From positions 58,671,437-58,735,436 of the forward strand of contig JALGQZ010000001.1 of the NCBI GenBank assembly GCA_023105745.1: a DNA stretch of 64,000 bases. Reading direction: 5' to 3'. The notes beneath the pieces are model-generated. The model saw nothing but the letters and a program-made list of their open reading frames with translations. It was not told the origin of the DNA and did not search any database. How positions within the stretch are numbered: the stretch's first letter is position 1; each line of letters starts with the position of its first letter. Positions 11,496 through 22,082 of the stretch are shown piece by piece. Both the position numbers and the translations under genes were made by a program. The stretch comes from Austropuccinia psidii. Taxonomy: Eukaryota; Basidiomycota; Pucciniomycetes; Pucciniales; Sphaerophragmiaceae.

Positions 11496-13017
11496 GCTAT
11501 AAGCAAGATAAGAATTGTGATATTCTTCTCTACTTGACAAAGATTGCAAAGATGTCGCCTTGGATAATTCTCTGGATGATATTTGGAAAACATCTTATGA
11601 TAATGGGAGATTTCATTTGTTCAATGGTATATTCTATCATAGATCTAAACACACATGTGTCATGGTCCTATGCATTAGAATGTTAATTAACACCATACTA
11701 CTAGAATTCCATGATAACATATATTCTGAACATCTGTCGGAAGACAGAACTATGCAAAGAATTAAGACATGTTCCTGGTGGCCATCTTGGAGAAAAGATG
11801 TCATTGAGTACTGTCACAGTTGTGATAGATGCCAGAAAGCCAATAAAGCTACTGGTAAAAGATTTGGTTTAATGATCCATATTCAAGAACCAAGTACCCC
11901 ATGGGAAGTGGTTCACATGGATTGGGTAACTGCCTTACCACCTGGAGGTGATAAAAGTTACAATGAATGTCTTGTTATTGTGGACAGATATAGCAAAACA
12001 CCAATCCTTTTACCATGTCACAAAGATGACACAGCTATGAATACAGCTCTTTTTATCTGGAATAGAGTAACATCCCATACTGCTCTCTTTAAAAACATTA
12101 TTAGTGACAGAGACCCAAAATTTACATCAGCCTTATGGACTAATTTACATAAGCTCTTGGGTACAAGACTATCATTCTCAACAGCCTACCATCCGCGAAA
12201 AGATGGACTGGCAGAAAGAATGATTCAAACCCTTGAGGACATGATCAGATGATTTTGTGCTTATGGCCTTGAGCTTAAAGATTCTTATGGCTTTACCCAT
12301 GATTGGTGTACTCTTATACCAGCATTGGAATCAGCCTACAAAACCTCCATTCATGCTCCAACAGGCAAAACTCCTGCAATGTTGGAAAAAGGATGGAACC
12401 CCAAACTTCCAATTGATACTTTGAAAAAAGATCTGATTGATATTCATCCAACTGCCTCAAGCTTTAAGTTATTGCTTGATAAAATAAGACATCATTCAAA
12501 TCAAAGCATGAATGATGCCTTCAAATATGCTAAACAGAAATGGGATAAAAGTCATAAGACCCCAGAATTCAAAGTAGGGGACTTAATACTAGTTTCAACC
12601 TTGAACTTTAATAACATTAAAGGCCCAAAGAAATTAAAAGATTTCTTTGCAGGACCATTTATTATTAAAGCCCTTCATGGGACAAATGAAGTACAGGTAG
12701 AACTGTCAGGAGAACTGGAAAACAAACATCCAACTTTCCCTGTCAGTCTAGTAAAGCATTACACTTCAAGTGATAAGGAATTATTTCCTTTGAGAAATGA
12801 AACACCCTTAGAAGTACCCCCACTAGATCAAAGTGAGGAGAAAAAGGTACTAAAAGTATTGAAAGAAAGAAGACTTAGGGGAAAAAATGAAAGAGAATAC
12901 TTAGTCAGGTATAAAAATCCACAACATGAAGATGAATGGATTGTAGAAAGCAAAATACCTGATTCCCAAAAGTTTCTCAGAAGATTCAGACATGAGAGAA
13001 GAACAATTGCTCAATGA
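11496..13017 (+). pseudogene. G1 pol, C-terminal part: integrase and chromodomain-like tail (broken)
   Basis: Continuation of G1 pol after G2. The first ~60 bases are out of frame with the main part. From 11560 the sequence shows the HHCC finger (FHD...EHLSEDRT...[11 protein letters not shown]), then [19 protein letters not shown] and GLAERMIQ, giving the D, D, E triad. A TGA at 12250-12252 interrupts it, and the frame then resumes (12325-13017) with the GPF-like module (AGPFIIKALHG) and a degenerate chromodomain-like end (EYLVRYKNPQHEDEW). The second His of the finger, lost in G5, is present here. Confidence 0.9.
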
Positions 13018-13080
13018 AAAGTTTAAAATGTGTGCTTTACATACTTAGAAAAGTATAGGTAGAGAGGTTGGACAGTGGAT

Positions 13081-13109
13081 TATACCCCCCCAAATAACTT
13101 GGGGGTATA
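13081..13109 (+). other. GC-rich hairpin between G1 pol and its 3' LTR
   Basis: TATACCCCC and GGGGGTATA are separated by an 11-base loop and form a perfect 9-bp stem. It lies about 50 bases before the polypurine tract (13142-13155, GGTGGTAGGGAA next to the LTR). Its role is unknown; it could be an RNA structure near the 3' end of the genomic transcript. Confidence 0.6.
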
Positions 13110-13155
13110 CTTTAAAGGAAAAATTGTGGTACAATTTTTTTTTGGTGGTAGGGAA

Positions 13156-15339
13156 TGTGAGCCTGTGAGGTATGTATAACATACCCATAAGGCCACAAAT
13201 AACTTTATACACAGTTAAAATTGTCTTCAACAGACTTTTTAATTAAATTTAAAATAAAAAATAACAAAAAATAAGCATAACTTTTTTTTGGATAGACAAA
13301 GTTATATAGATTATGTCATTTTTGGATTCTACACCAAAAATAACCTAGGGTACATCTATAAGGTGTTATACCCAAAAACACTTATTTCTTATGTTATTGG
13401 AAGATTTAAGAATATCACAGTACTAATGTAACTTTTTTAACATTTTTTTAAAATTGTTAAATCTAAGCTTAAATAAGCTTAAATTTAAAGTTGCATAAGG
13501 TTTATGCAAACTTACCAAAATTTTAGTTAAAATTGAGGTGTGGCGTATATTTACTGAATTGGCTAAGGATTTGCCATACAGAATGTAAATCCTGCGTGAG
13601 CTCAATTTCAGAGGGTTTAACGCCATAGTATGGCTTTAAATAAATAAAAGGGCAAAATCCATGCAAAAAGGTGGGACAAAGGAAAAAGACCAAATAGAGC
13701 TGGGGTACCCAAATTTTTGGATCTGCAAGGGTTCAATTAAGGTTTTCCACCTGTATTGGAGGATTTTCAACCTTATTTAAACTTTAAGATTAGACTTTGA
13801 TCCAACATTAAAGTTTAAACTGGCTTTATCCCAAATTAGACAGGAATTTCAAGCTGCCAGAGCGTAAATCCCAATATGCAGGCTTGGATTCAAGGTTTGA
13901 AGAACTGTCAAAACTTAATTAAGCTTAAAAAGCTTAAATAAGCTTAAAACGTTAAGGTTACCGGCATTAAAACTTTATCAAAACTTAAGTTTTCATGTGT
14001 ATTGCTATTTTACATGGAAAAATAGCAATAACTTCAAAAATTCATTAAAAATCCAATTCTCAATGGATTTGCTTGAAGATTTCACACAGCTTACTATTTA
14101 ATATTATCTACATATAAATTAAGTTTCAAGTATCTTTTATAAATAAATTTCCTGGGTAATGAGCCTGGAAATTTACTCTTTTCATTGAAGCTCAAAGTGA
14201 ATTATAATTCCTTTGAAAATTAATTAAAATCTGAGTTTAAGAGATTTCTGCTTGAAACTCGATTTTTAAGTTTTTAATGTGATGAAATTTAATATAAATA
14301 ATTTTATTTATATTAGAAACTTAAAATAATTAGTTTAAATGAGTATTAAAGTTACATGGAGTTAAGAATAACCCTGTTAGCTTTGAATTGGAATTAAAAT
14401 TAAGTTACCTTAAGTTAAGAACTTTATTTTTAAGCATGGTTTTTCAGTTTTGACCTGAGCACTCCCTCTATATCCATTATGAATCATGAGAGCTACTCTG
14501 AAGATATAAAAAGAGTCTTTTCATCTCTGTTTTTGTCCATCCTTCATTATCGATCCAATCATATTAGAAATTTAAACAGGTAAAGTTTTATTAAATATAA
14601 AATCTTATTATTAAAATAATTCTTAAGTTATTTTCTTCTTTATTAATTAAAATTAAAGAATTGAAATCATAGAATTTAGATTATTTTTGTAATCACCAAT
14701 AATATATTTTATCATATAAAATTAATCATCTTAAATATCTTTTAAAATACACAAATTCCGCTTAAAAACTCTTTAATCATAATTTGTGTTATAAAAAGTT
14801 TTTTTATCTTTAAAATCATTGATTTTAGGCGTGTTTTTAACTCATAATTATTTTTTAATATAATAACTGTTGTTGTTTGACTTGTTGTATTAAATAAATA
14901 TTATAAGTAAGTTTTCTCTAAAGTTCTATATCTTTTTTATCTAGTATTAGTTTTCTTATATAGAATTTTTATTGTATAACAATTATTTCTGCACAGTGTG
15001 TGTTGAATTCTTTTATAAATAATATTTATATTATTTATAAGTGGTTAATATTCATATTTTCCACGTGTAATTGTCTCATTAAGAGCTTTACACTTGTTAT
15101 TGTTATAACTGTCAGTGACTATAACAATAATAGAATAATTATAATTTATTATAATTATTTTTTTTACTATTATATTTTTATAATAATAATGAAATTTATT
15201 TTTTTATATAGTTATTTTTAATAATTATATTTAAATTTGTGGTTATAATATTTTGTTATATTATATATTTCTACTGAGGACAGTCATAGTAGTCTTGATT
15301 TTTCTACTATTATCAAGAGTTTCATAGACAAAACTTACA
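13156..15339 (+). repeat. G1 3' LTR
   Basis: It starts TGTGAGCCTGTGAGG right after the purine tract and ends TTTCATAGACAAAACTTACA. Both ends align with the G5 family LTR. At 2184 bp it is longer than the 1829-bp G5 LTRs. A TATA box (TATAAAAAG, 14505-14513) precedes a pyrimidine-rich stretch. The remainder is AT-rich with no convincing gene; small open frames here (for example 15000-15221) look like chance. Confidence 0.8.
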
Positions 15340-17224
15340 CGCAAGGTATACTGTTTCTGTCAGTGGCGCATTCAGGAAAGCACTTTTTACATCTATCTGA
15401 TGAAGCTAGCATGAGCAATGAGTGCTCTAATGAGTTCAACCTACCTGTTGGAGTGTAGGGTTTTTCAAAATCTATGCTAGGGGTCTGGGTAAATCCCTGT
15501 GCACAGAGACGCACCTTGTGTTTAAGGGGGCGATTGAGATGATCCCATTTTATCTTAAAATCCAGGTCATACCTACTAATTCATAATAACTCTTGAGCTC
15601 AATAATATCCCAAACTTCCAGATTGTTCATGGTTGAAAGTGCTTTTTTGATTTCAGATTCCCATTCAAGTCTGTTTTAGCCTTGTATTGCTTTGTGATAA
15701 GTTTTTGGAGCATCTTCAATGGTTGTGAGTAAAACCTTTGCCCTTTGTTAATAAGGAAGAATATGCATTGAATCAATATTGGAAGTGATGAGAGTTGGGT
15801 GACGTGGTCCAATGACCTTGACCCTTTTTTTGTGGATGTTCATCAACTCCTTATGACTGTGAGAGTTGGTTTCATTGTTCAGGTGGTCGGAGCATCCAAC
15901 TGGTGAGTCACAACTAGATTCATCGGGAAATTGATTTGGTTTCCCTTCATTAGACCACCTGAGCCATTTCTGTTTTCATTGTTAGTCTCATGATACCTAG
16001 CTACATCCAGACTATCTTCTGGATCATACAAGGAATTTTCCTCTCTCTGTGTGTCTGTGTGGATTTCAGTGAGGGGGAGAAGTTCATCAATTCTGTTAAT
16101 CATCCATTGTACTGAGTTTGGTTTTCCAGGTATAGAAGGAAAAGCCTTTTCATTGAAGGTGGCATTTTTAGTTACCACAATGTTTAAGTCATCCAGTCTC
16201 AAAATGTGATAAGCTGTGCCTTCATTCTCAAATCCTAGCAGGATTCCTTCCTGAACAGGAGAAGATAGTTCCCAACCTTGCTGTCTTTTAATATTGTGAA
16301 TAACTGATTGGCATCCAAACGTTTGGAGTCGAGTTAAGTTGAGAAAGATTTTGCTCCATAGAAACTGATGATATTTTCCATCTCTTGAGTGAGTAGGTGA
16401 GAGATTCAAGAGAAACACTTCTGTGTTTATTGCTTCTGCCGAGTATTGATTGGGAAGACTAGTAGGGTTCATTAGGCAACATCCCTTTTCCAGAATAGTG
16501 TGGTTTGCTCTTTCAACAAAACCATTGTGTTCTGGGGTTTTGGGTGATGCAAAAGTGTGCACAACACCACACTCATTTGCCAGGGTCTCAAATTTTTGAT
16601 TAAGGAACTCACCTCCTCTGTCAGATATCAGCTTCCTAATTTTTTGATTCTGCCAATTCTCCATGTAGGTCTTTGCTATAACAAACTGATCAAAGCTGTC
16701 CAAATTTCTTTTCAGGAAATCAATTATTTTAAACAATGTTGCTTGGTCAAAAATGGTAAGAAAGAATCTAAATCCAGAAACTGATTCTGGAGTGATGGGT
16801 CCTACAACATTGATATGAATAGTGTTCATTCAAAGACTGGCAGAAGTAAAGTGATGAGTAAATGGGAGTTGGTGAGATTTATTTATACTACAAGTCAGAC
16901 ATGAGGTCTCTTCATCAGGTAAGCCTAAATATTGTAACACTTCATGACCAGGATGTCCCAATTGATGGTGCCAAAGGTTTTTGTCAAGTGTGGTTAGTAA
17001 GGAAGTTGGTAATTTGTAGGTAATGTACATAAGGCAGTTGTTGATCTCTCCTTTTGAAAGGGTTCTGTCACCTGAACTTAGGCAGAAGGTGTTGTTTATT
17101 TTCTGCATAGTTAAAGAATCTTTAAACAGCTGAAGTAAGCTGATTAAATTGCATTTCAATTTGGGTACGTAGAGGCAATTTCTGAGATTTATAACTTGTC
17201 CCTTGCATTTCAATTGAACAGTAC
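15340..17224 (-). pseudogene. C1 pol fragment: protease end, integrase, RT start (broken)
   Basis: From right to left: GAG-pre-integrase with WHHQLGHPG and CLTCSINKSH (HHCC finger, 16830-17213), then the integrase core with ISDRGGEF and PEHNGFVERANH (15879-16829), then an unstable linker, and RT reading VDVKSAFLNAPL close to 15400. The conserved Arg of the EKARCL motif is Cys here. A frame break separates the finger part from the core. Copia integrase inserts the element cDNA into the genome; this copy is not functional. Confidence 0.85.
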
Positions 17225-18201
17225 CTATTCCTGAAGGTCACAGTTTACTATTTGAATCTCCTGTTGCAACTTTGGAGTAGATTTCTTGAACTGTTCAAGA
17301 AAAGATTTAGGAGAGTTGAACATATGGTGAGTTGCACCACATTCAACAGCTACCTGGTCATGAGTAGGAACAGAAGAACCTCCTAATGTTGTGAGCGCTT
17401 GAGCTATTGAAAGGTGGCCAACAGGATTTTTATTCCTTTTCTTTTCTAAGCAAGAGGGTTCTCTGCCCAACATTCTTCCTTTTTGTGGGTGGTGCATCTT
17501 TTGTTGTGCTTACCTTGGCTGCAGTAGAAAATTATCTTGTGCGGTTCATTAAAAGAGATAATCAAGGCTGAGGAATTGTGCTCCTTTTTTGTGTTGAAAC
17601 TATTACTGTGGTTAATATGGCTAGCAAATTTTTGAAGTTGTGATAAGATTATCATAGGCTTTTCAATTATGTCTTTTTATAAAGTGAGAGTCTCAACAAA
17701 CTGGCTTAGGTGAGGATTACCTCCTAGCTTTCCTAGCAAGGAGTATGAGAGTAATTTGTTTGGAACTACAATGCTAACTGTGTCCAACTCCATCATGAGT
17801 TTTCAAAAGTTATCAATGTACTTTTGTAAGCTTGGATCATAGAAACAGCATTGCCAGTCCATCCAGACTTGTCCCCTGTTGACGGTGCATTTGGAGGTGT
17901 ACTTTTCAGAGATCTTAGCCCACAGCAAATGGGAATTTTCAATAGTTTCAGAGTTGACTACCTCTCTGAAGACTCTCTTGGTTATTCTGGTGGTTATTAG
18001 GTTGATAGCTTCAAAGCTTGCCTTTCTCCATTTGTTGATACAACTGGTTGAAGTGTCATTTGACCAAGAGCTCTCACAGACGTCAAGCAGATCACTTGAC
18101 CTCAGGTGAATTTTCATTCTCATTTTCCAGTGTCTGTAGTTGGTTCCATCAAGAAAGGGTATGGTGGAGTTGTCTTTGCTGTCTAGTGTTTTATTGGTCA
18201 T
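17225..18201 (-). pseudogene. C1 gag and protease (broken)
   Basis: Gag starts at 18201 with FLDGTNYRHWKMRM, the typical Copia gag/UBN2 opening, and carries several stops (for example before 17803). The zinc knuckle reads C-S-Q-G-K-H-N-x2-C-T-x-H-x3-ECWAENP. The protease motif is VECGATHHMF: the catalytic Asp is Glu (17342-17344) and the usual Ser is Cys. Related copies C2 and C3 keep Asp. Confidence 0.85.
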
Positions 18202-18259
18202 TTTTATAATACACGCGTTTTTTGTTTTTTAAATGCTAATAGAATTGAGACTGTAAATC
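18202..18259 (-). other. C1 leader with candidate primer-binding site
   Basis: Directly inside the 5' LTR the minus strand reads GATTTACAGTCTCAATTC. Near-identical blocks follow the 5' LTRs of C2 and C5, so this is the probable primer-binding site. The priming tRNA fragment is not identified. Confidence 0.5.
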
Positions 18260-18643
18260 TGATAGAATACAAGTGTACTTAAGGGTGAATTACAAAAGAT
18301 GATTACAAGTTAATGGAGTACAATTTGTAAGATTGTTTTGTAGTATATTGTAGAATAATGACTATTCAGTAGTCTGTGTCCTTCCCCCCACTTCTCTCAA
18401 GAGTCTTTTAAGTTATTTATAGTAAAGCTGTTTTTCCTTTATCATTGATGATACAAGGGTTCATTGTCAAACAATAACAACGGACTAGAGTTTCTCTTGT
18501 GCAGCAACAAGCTTAGTCTGTAAGTATGAATCAGAGTTAGTTTCTGATCTCATGCTTTACTACCTCCAGTAGTCTTGGTGTTGTTCACACTTTTTGGACT
18601 AGGATGGTACTGACCTAAGCTCTTTATGGCTTATTTCTCAACA
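18260..18643 (-). repeat. C1 5' LTR
   Basis: 384 bp with TG...CA ends on the minus strand (TGTTGAGAAATAAGCC at the outer end). It shares scattered blocks with the C3 LTR, such as CAGAGTTAGTTTCTG and GACCTAAGCTC, so the two families are related. Confidence 0.75.
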
Positions 18644-18773
18644 GTATTTCATACTTCTTTTTTACTAGCTATATAACTTTTCAGTAGCAGCATATTTTTC
18701 ATCTGTCTTTGTCATGGACTGGAGTTAAATTTAAAGCATAGGAGCCTTCACAAGGCCTCGTAGCAGGAGTATA
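18644..18773. other. Non-transposon spacer at left edge of host island
   Basis: No LTR or transposon coding match is visible. Base composition becomes less AT-rich toward 18774. I see no defined promoter element here. Confidence 0.4.
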
Positions 18774-19073
18774 TTGATGTCCATCACATTGGTTGGACCG
18801 TCGCTGCGACTAATCTTTGATATGAATTGCAAACAAATTGTCTTGTATGTCTCTAAGTCTGTCAAACCGATCAAGCCGCAGTGGCTCAGAAACCTCGATG
18901 GCGGTGCCCTCCTGGTGACTCAGATCAAAGTCTTCTTCGCACAAACTCTTGAACAGACCCGACAACTTTTTCATGTTTTCATAGAATATTTTCAGGAAAT
19001 CCAGTCTGGCACCCCAATAGACTATAAGTGTGCTTATTTGGATCTTGAGAAAATTTTAATATCTGCATTTTGA
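18774..19073 (+). CDS. Possible exon or gene fragment, unknown function
   Basis: An open frame of about 99 codons (it extends upstream to about 18740 without a stop). Codon use is less AT-biased than in the surrounding transposons. The product would contain an amphipathic helical stretch (QTRQLFHVFIEYFQEIQ). It has no start in strong context and no recognised domain. It ends 34 bp before the next start codon, in the same direction. It may be the last exon of a gene whose 5' part was displaced by C1, or a relic. I do not recognise it. Confidence 0.35.
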   Translation: MMSITLVGPSLRLIFDMNCKQIVLYVSKSVKPIKPQWLRNLDGGALLVTQIKVFFAQTLEQTRQLFHVFIEYFQEIQSGTPIDYKCAYLDLEKILISAF

Positions 19074-19107
19074 TTTCGAATTCTCAGCAAGATATTCGCA
19101 AGCAAAC

Positions 19108-20051
19108 ATGCCAAAAGTCAAGTTGAGGCTCTGCGTCCTTTTATGGGAAATTCTTACCCTCTATTGTCCACAAGCTCTTGAAACCAAGCCCAATGCTCTA
19201 TGGCTTGAAGAAGACCATAATGAAGAATTCCAAAACCTAGGTGCTTTCATGTTCACAGAGGCTCAACCGCATGAACAATCGGTTGATCACCTATTCCAAT
19301 CACCTTCCGTCATTGATAGCTGGAATGTGCAAAACTCGTTAGCCGCAAGCACAACTGGCCACATCGATTCTGCACACATGAATCCAAACTCTCATCCATG
19401 TTTCCAAAATGTTCAGAGCGAGAATGCATGCCCACCGGCAGCTAATGAAATACGACATTTCACATCAGAACAAACTGAAGACTTTGAGGGACTCCCATGG
19501 CATCCACCCCCGCCCTTGCCTTATCAAGCCCATATGAATCCCAACTCTCAGTCACCCAACGAAATCCAATATTTCTCATCAGGACGAGCTGAGTTCGAAG
19601 CGTTTCCATGGCATCCACCCCCGCCCTTGCCTTTTCAAGACCACACCGATTCTGCACATATCAATCCAAACTCTAAGTCAAACTTCCACAATGTTGAGAA
19701 CGAGAATTCAAGTCCTCCGGCAGCCAAAAAAATACGACATTTGACCACAGGACAAACTGAAGACGTCAACATGTCTCGAAGGGGTACATCCTCGTCGTTA
19801 CCTTATAAAGACCAGGGTTTTCGTGGTCATCACCAAGGTTGTCCAACCCAATCACCCGACTATATTTTTCACTCTGATAATCTGGGTATGTTTTCTTTCA
19901 AATAAGATCGTATAACTGGCGGTATCGGCGTGCTGAAAACTTCAAAGCTGCCAATTCAGGAGCATCGTTTCCATCAGTGCAGCAGTTCTCTTCGGACCTT
20001 AGTGAGTGCAAAAACCTACCAAGCCCTCTTCTTGGAGCAAAGTACCTCTGA
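19108..20051 (+). CDS. Putative secreted host protein with internal repeats (at least two exons)
   Basis: The ATG at 19108 opens a classic signal peptide: basic KVKLR, hydrophobic LCVLLWEILTLYC, and a likely cleavage after PQALE near residue 24. The mature region has three imperfect repeats of about 40-60 residues carrying DSAHMNPNS, then a (E/K)IRHFT-like block, then (P)WHPPPPLPYQ. A good rust-size intron is visible at 19886-19959 (G|GTATGT ... CTGAAAAC ... AATTCAG, 74 nt, phase 1). Splicing extends the frame by about 30 codons to TGA at 20049-20051, for a product of about 289 aa. It resembles lineage-specific secreted proteins of rusts by type only; I cannot name a function. It may be joined to the next ORF by further introns. 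Confidence 0.6.
19886..19959 (+). other. Intron in the putative secreted protein gene
   Basis: GTATGT donor, CTGAAAAC as possible branch point, AATTCAG acceptor, 74 nt, phase 1. Without splicing the frame stops at 19903-19905. Confidence 0.6.
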
Positions 20052-20254
20052 GGACATGGCTCACCAGCTCTGTTGAATTATTGCAGTATATGGGGCCAAT
20101 CTTAATGCCCAATCGACAAGTTACTTAACTCCGAGAACCTTTCAAAGTATGTCATCTAGTTTGTTTTGTGTGCTGAGCTTAGAATACCAAACAGATACTA
20201 AAAATGAGCATTTCGAACTCGATTCACCTATTCAACCCTCCCTGCATTTGATGA

Positions 20255-21277
20255 ATCATACAACAAGGCGGATCTATTGTCCACCCCGCCGGAAGGATTC
20301 TTCCCGAAAAACATCAATATGACCCACAAATACGCTTGGAAGCTTCCAGCTCGAGAAAGGGACTGGAGTGGCTTCAAGATGACCCACAAGCAAGCTCACA
20401 TGCTATGGTATGGGAAGAGGGACTAGACTGGTTTAAACTTCGCCCCAAAAAGTATTACGCTTGCATCGCGCCCCTATGCCAGTTTCCAAAAACATTAAAT
20501 AGGGGTATTGGTGCCCCCTTGAAAGAGATACAAAATATGATTGAAGCAGAAAGCCAGAAACTTGCAAAACTATTCTCTCAACACAGCCAACTAAAGAAAT
20601 TTGAAGAAAAAGCATTACAACTTTTGGAAAGTATAGCCAATTTCGACTACCAAATTTTGCAACTCTTGACACCAGCTTCCAAGGTAGAAACCGTTCCGAT
20701 CGACATAGGTTTATTTGATTTTCTACGTAAAGTAATTTCCGTCGGGGTAATCGGCACCCATGACTCAATTCACCAACCTGAAACGGTGAAAGAAGATGAA
20801 ATCTTGCAAAAGCTACGGGATGAAATACGTTTATTTTTACTTTTGAAGGAGGATACTACAGATATTTTTGAAATTTTAACCACTTATAACAATCAAATAC
20901 CCCTTTCAATTAACGAACGCCATTGCCTAATTTCCAAGATAGCGGTTGGATGCCTCGAGCAGTACTATAGGAAGAAAAACGATGACAAATTTATACAAGT
21001 TTTTGGAAACAGCAACCTTTTTCGTCAAGCGATCTTCAAAATAAGGTTCGCGAATTATTTTGGCCAATTTCATAAGCTTCGGGAAAAATTCCATCAGGGA
21101 CTAGATGGTTATAGTGTGGTGCCGTGGGAAGACGATCTCCCGCCATCCGTGACTGACATAGAACCTGGTCGTATTGAAATGATTTTAACCAAGATTTCAA
21201 CTATAGGGCAAAAAGCAAAGCTTCAATCATTTCTTCAGGGAGTTGTTGAAATTGACATGACCAGTAAACAAACGTAG
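20255..21277 (+). CDS. Helical host protein or 3' exon of the preceding gene, unknown
   Basis: Open from 20255 after an in-frame TGA, with a possible splice acceptor at 20266-20267 (CAACAAG) and no early ATG (first clear Met near 20405). It encodes about 330 residues, mostly helical, with QKLAKLFSQHSQLKKFEEKA-type heptads near the start, a middle LLLKEDTTDIFEIL segment and an end rich in charged helices. No domain recognised. The lack of a good start and the same direction as 19108-20051 suggest one multi-exon gene, for example with a further intron from GTATGT at 20147. Interrupted codon use is not seen, so it may be a live gene. C2 inserted about 220 bp downstream. Confidence 0.5.
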   Translation: MIQQGGSIVHPAGRILPEKHQYDPQIRLEASSSRKGLEWLQDDPQASSHAMVWEEGLDWFKLRPKKYYACIAPLCQFPKTLNRGIGAPLKEIQNMIEAESQKLAKLFSQHSQLKKFEEKALQLLESIANFDYQILQLLTPASKVETVPIDIGLFDFLRKVISVGVIGTHDSIHQPETVKEDEILQKLRDEIRLFLLLKEDTTDIFEILTTYNNQIPLSINERHCLISKIAVGCLEQYYRKKNDDKFIQVFGNSNLFRQAIFKIRFANYFGQFHKLREKFHQGLDGYSVVPWEDDLPPSVTDIEPGRIEMILTKISTIGQKAKLQSFLQGVVEIDMTSKQT

Positions 21278-21499
21278 TGACGTTGTGTTGACTGGTAAAC
21301 TAAGAATGTGCTCTTAAACAAAGAATGACCGTTGATCATTTTCAGAATTAGTTTCTGTCTCTCAACCTTAATGCATGAATACCAAGCACTCGACATTCAT
21401 GAGCGATTCTCTATACCAATTTATTAAAATATGGAAGTTTCCTCCCCTTTTTTTAAGGTAATTGATGTTTTTATAACAAGGGTGTTTTTACGAAGGTAA
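21278..21499. other. 3' flank of host gene up to C2 insertion site
   Basis: 222 bp without coding signals, containing AT-rich stretches that could hold polyadenylation signals. It ends with ggtaa, the C2 target duplication, and the same host sequence resumes at 28502. Confidence 0.5.
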
Positions 21500-22082
21500 T
21501 GTTAAGGTGTGAGACTAAACGGTGGATTACGTTAATGATTGTAAACACAGGATAACATGAATGATAAGTGAGGAAGTACCTAAACGGTGGACTACAAGTG
21601 TTTACAACTAATAATAATTTGACTTTTATATAAATTGGATGCTACAAGATCAACGAGCACTGAATGCGATGAGATGGATCTGGGTTAGTCTAGTAGAGGA
21701 TCATGAGTGTTTTTGAAGAACAAGATATACTCTACCTGAATCGATTACAAATAGAAATAATTAATTAAACAAAAATAAGAAAGAAAGAAGGAGAATAAAA
21801 AGGAGATAAGAAAGATGGAGAGTATGAAATAATGAGAATGAGAATAAAAAGGGAACGAAAGAAAGGAGCGAAGGAAAAAAGGAGTATTAATCGATGAGGT
21901 TTCTTGAGACAATTCTTCAGGAGTTTAAGTATTGTTGAAGGTTGATTTTCCAGTCATGCGCAGGGTCTGCGCATGATCCGCTTGTTGAACGTTAGGGTTA
22001 GGTTAGCTGCGCGTTGACATTTGTGTTGATCGTTGGGTGTTGGAGGATTTAGAAGTGAACTAGCTATTTTTGATTTTCTACA
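21500..22082 (-). repeat. C2 3' LTR
   Basis: 583 bp, same length as its partner 27919-28501. The TATA box reads TATATAAAAG on the minus strand (21623-21632). The pol frame runs about 19 bases into it before stopping at 22064. Confidence 0.95.

Larger units (their letters stand above)
1..15339 (+). mobile_element. G1: Ty3/gypsy LTR element (5' part outside window), split by G2
   Basis: The left edge is already inside pol. Coding runs 1-2184, is interrupted by G2 (2185-11495), and resumes at 11496 after the duplicated 5-mer gctat (2180-2184 and 11496-11500). The 3' LTR (13156-15339) starts TGTGAGCC and ends CTTACA, matching the ends of the G5 LTRs, so G1 is an older, diverged relative of G5. 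Its right junction lies in the reverse-transcriptase region of Copia element C1; the flanking base run is cgcaa, and its TSD partner lies off the window. At least five in-frame stops and one frameshift mark it as dead. Confidence 0.9.
15340..18643 (-). mobile_element. C1: Ty1/copia element, 5' part (rest displaced left of G1)
   Basis: Reading leftward: 5' LTR (18260-18643), candidate primer site, gag, protease, integrase, and the start of RT, where G1 inserted just after the SAFLNAPL motif. The remaining RT/RNase H and 3' LTR must lie left of the window. Gag and pol carry frameshifts and stops. The outer flank begins gtatt at 18644, where host-like sequence starts. Confidence 0.85.
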
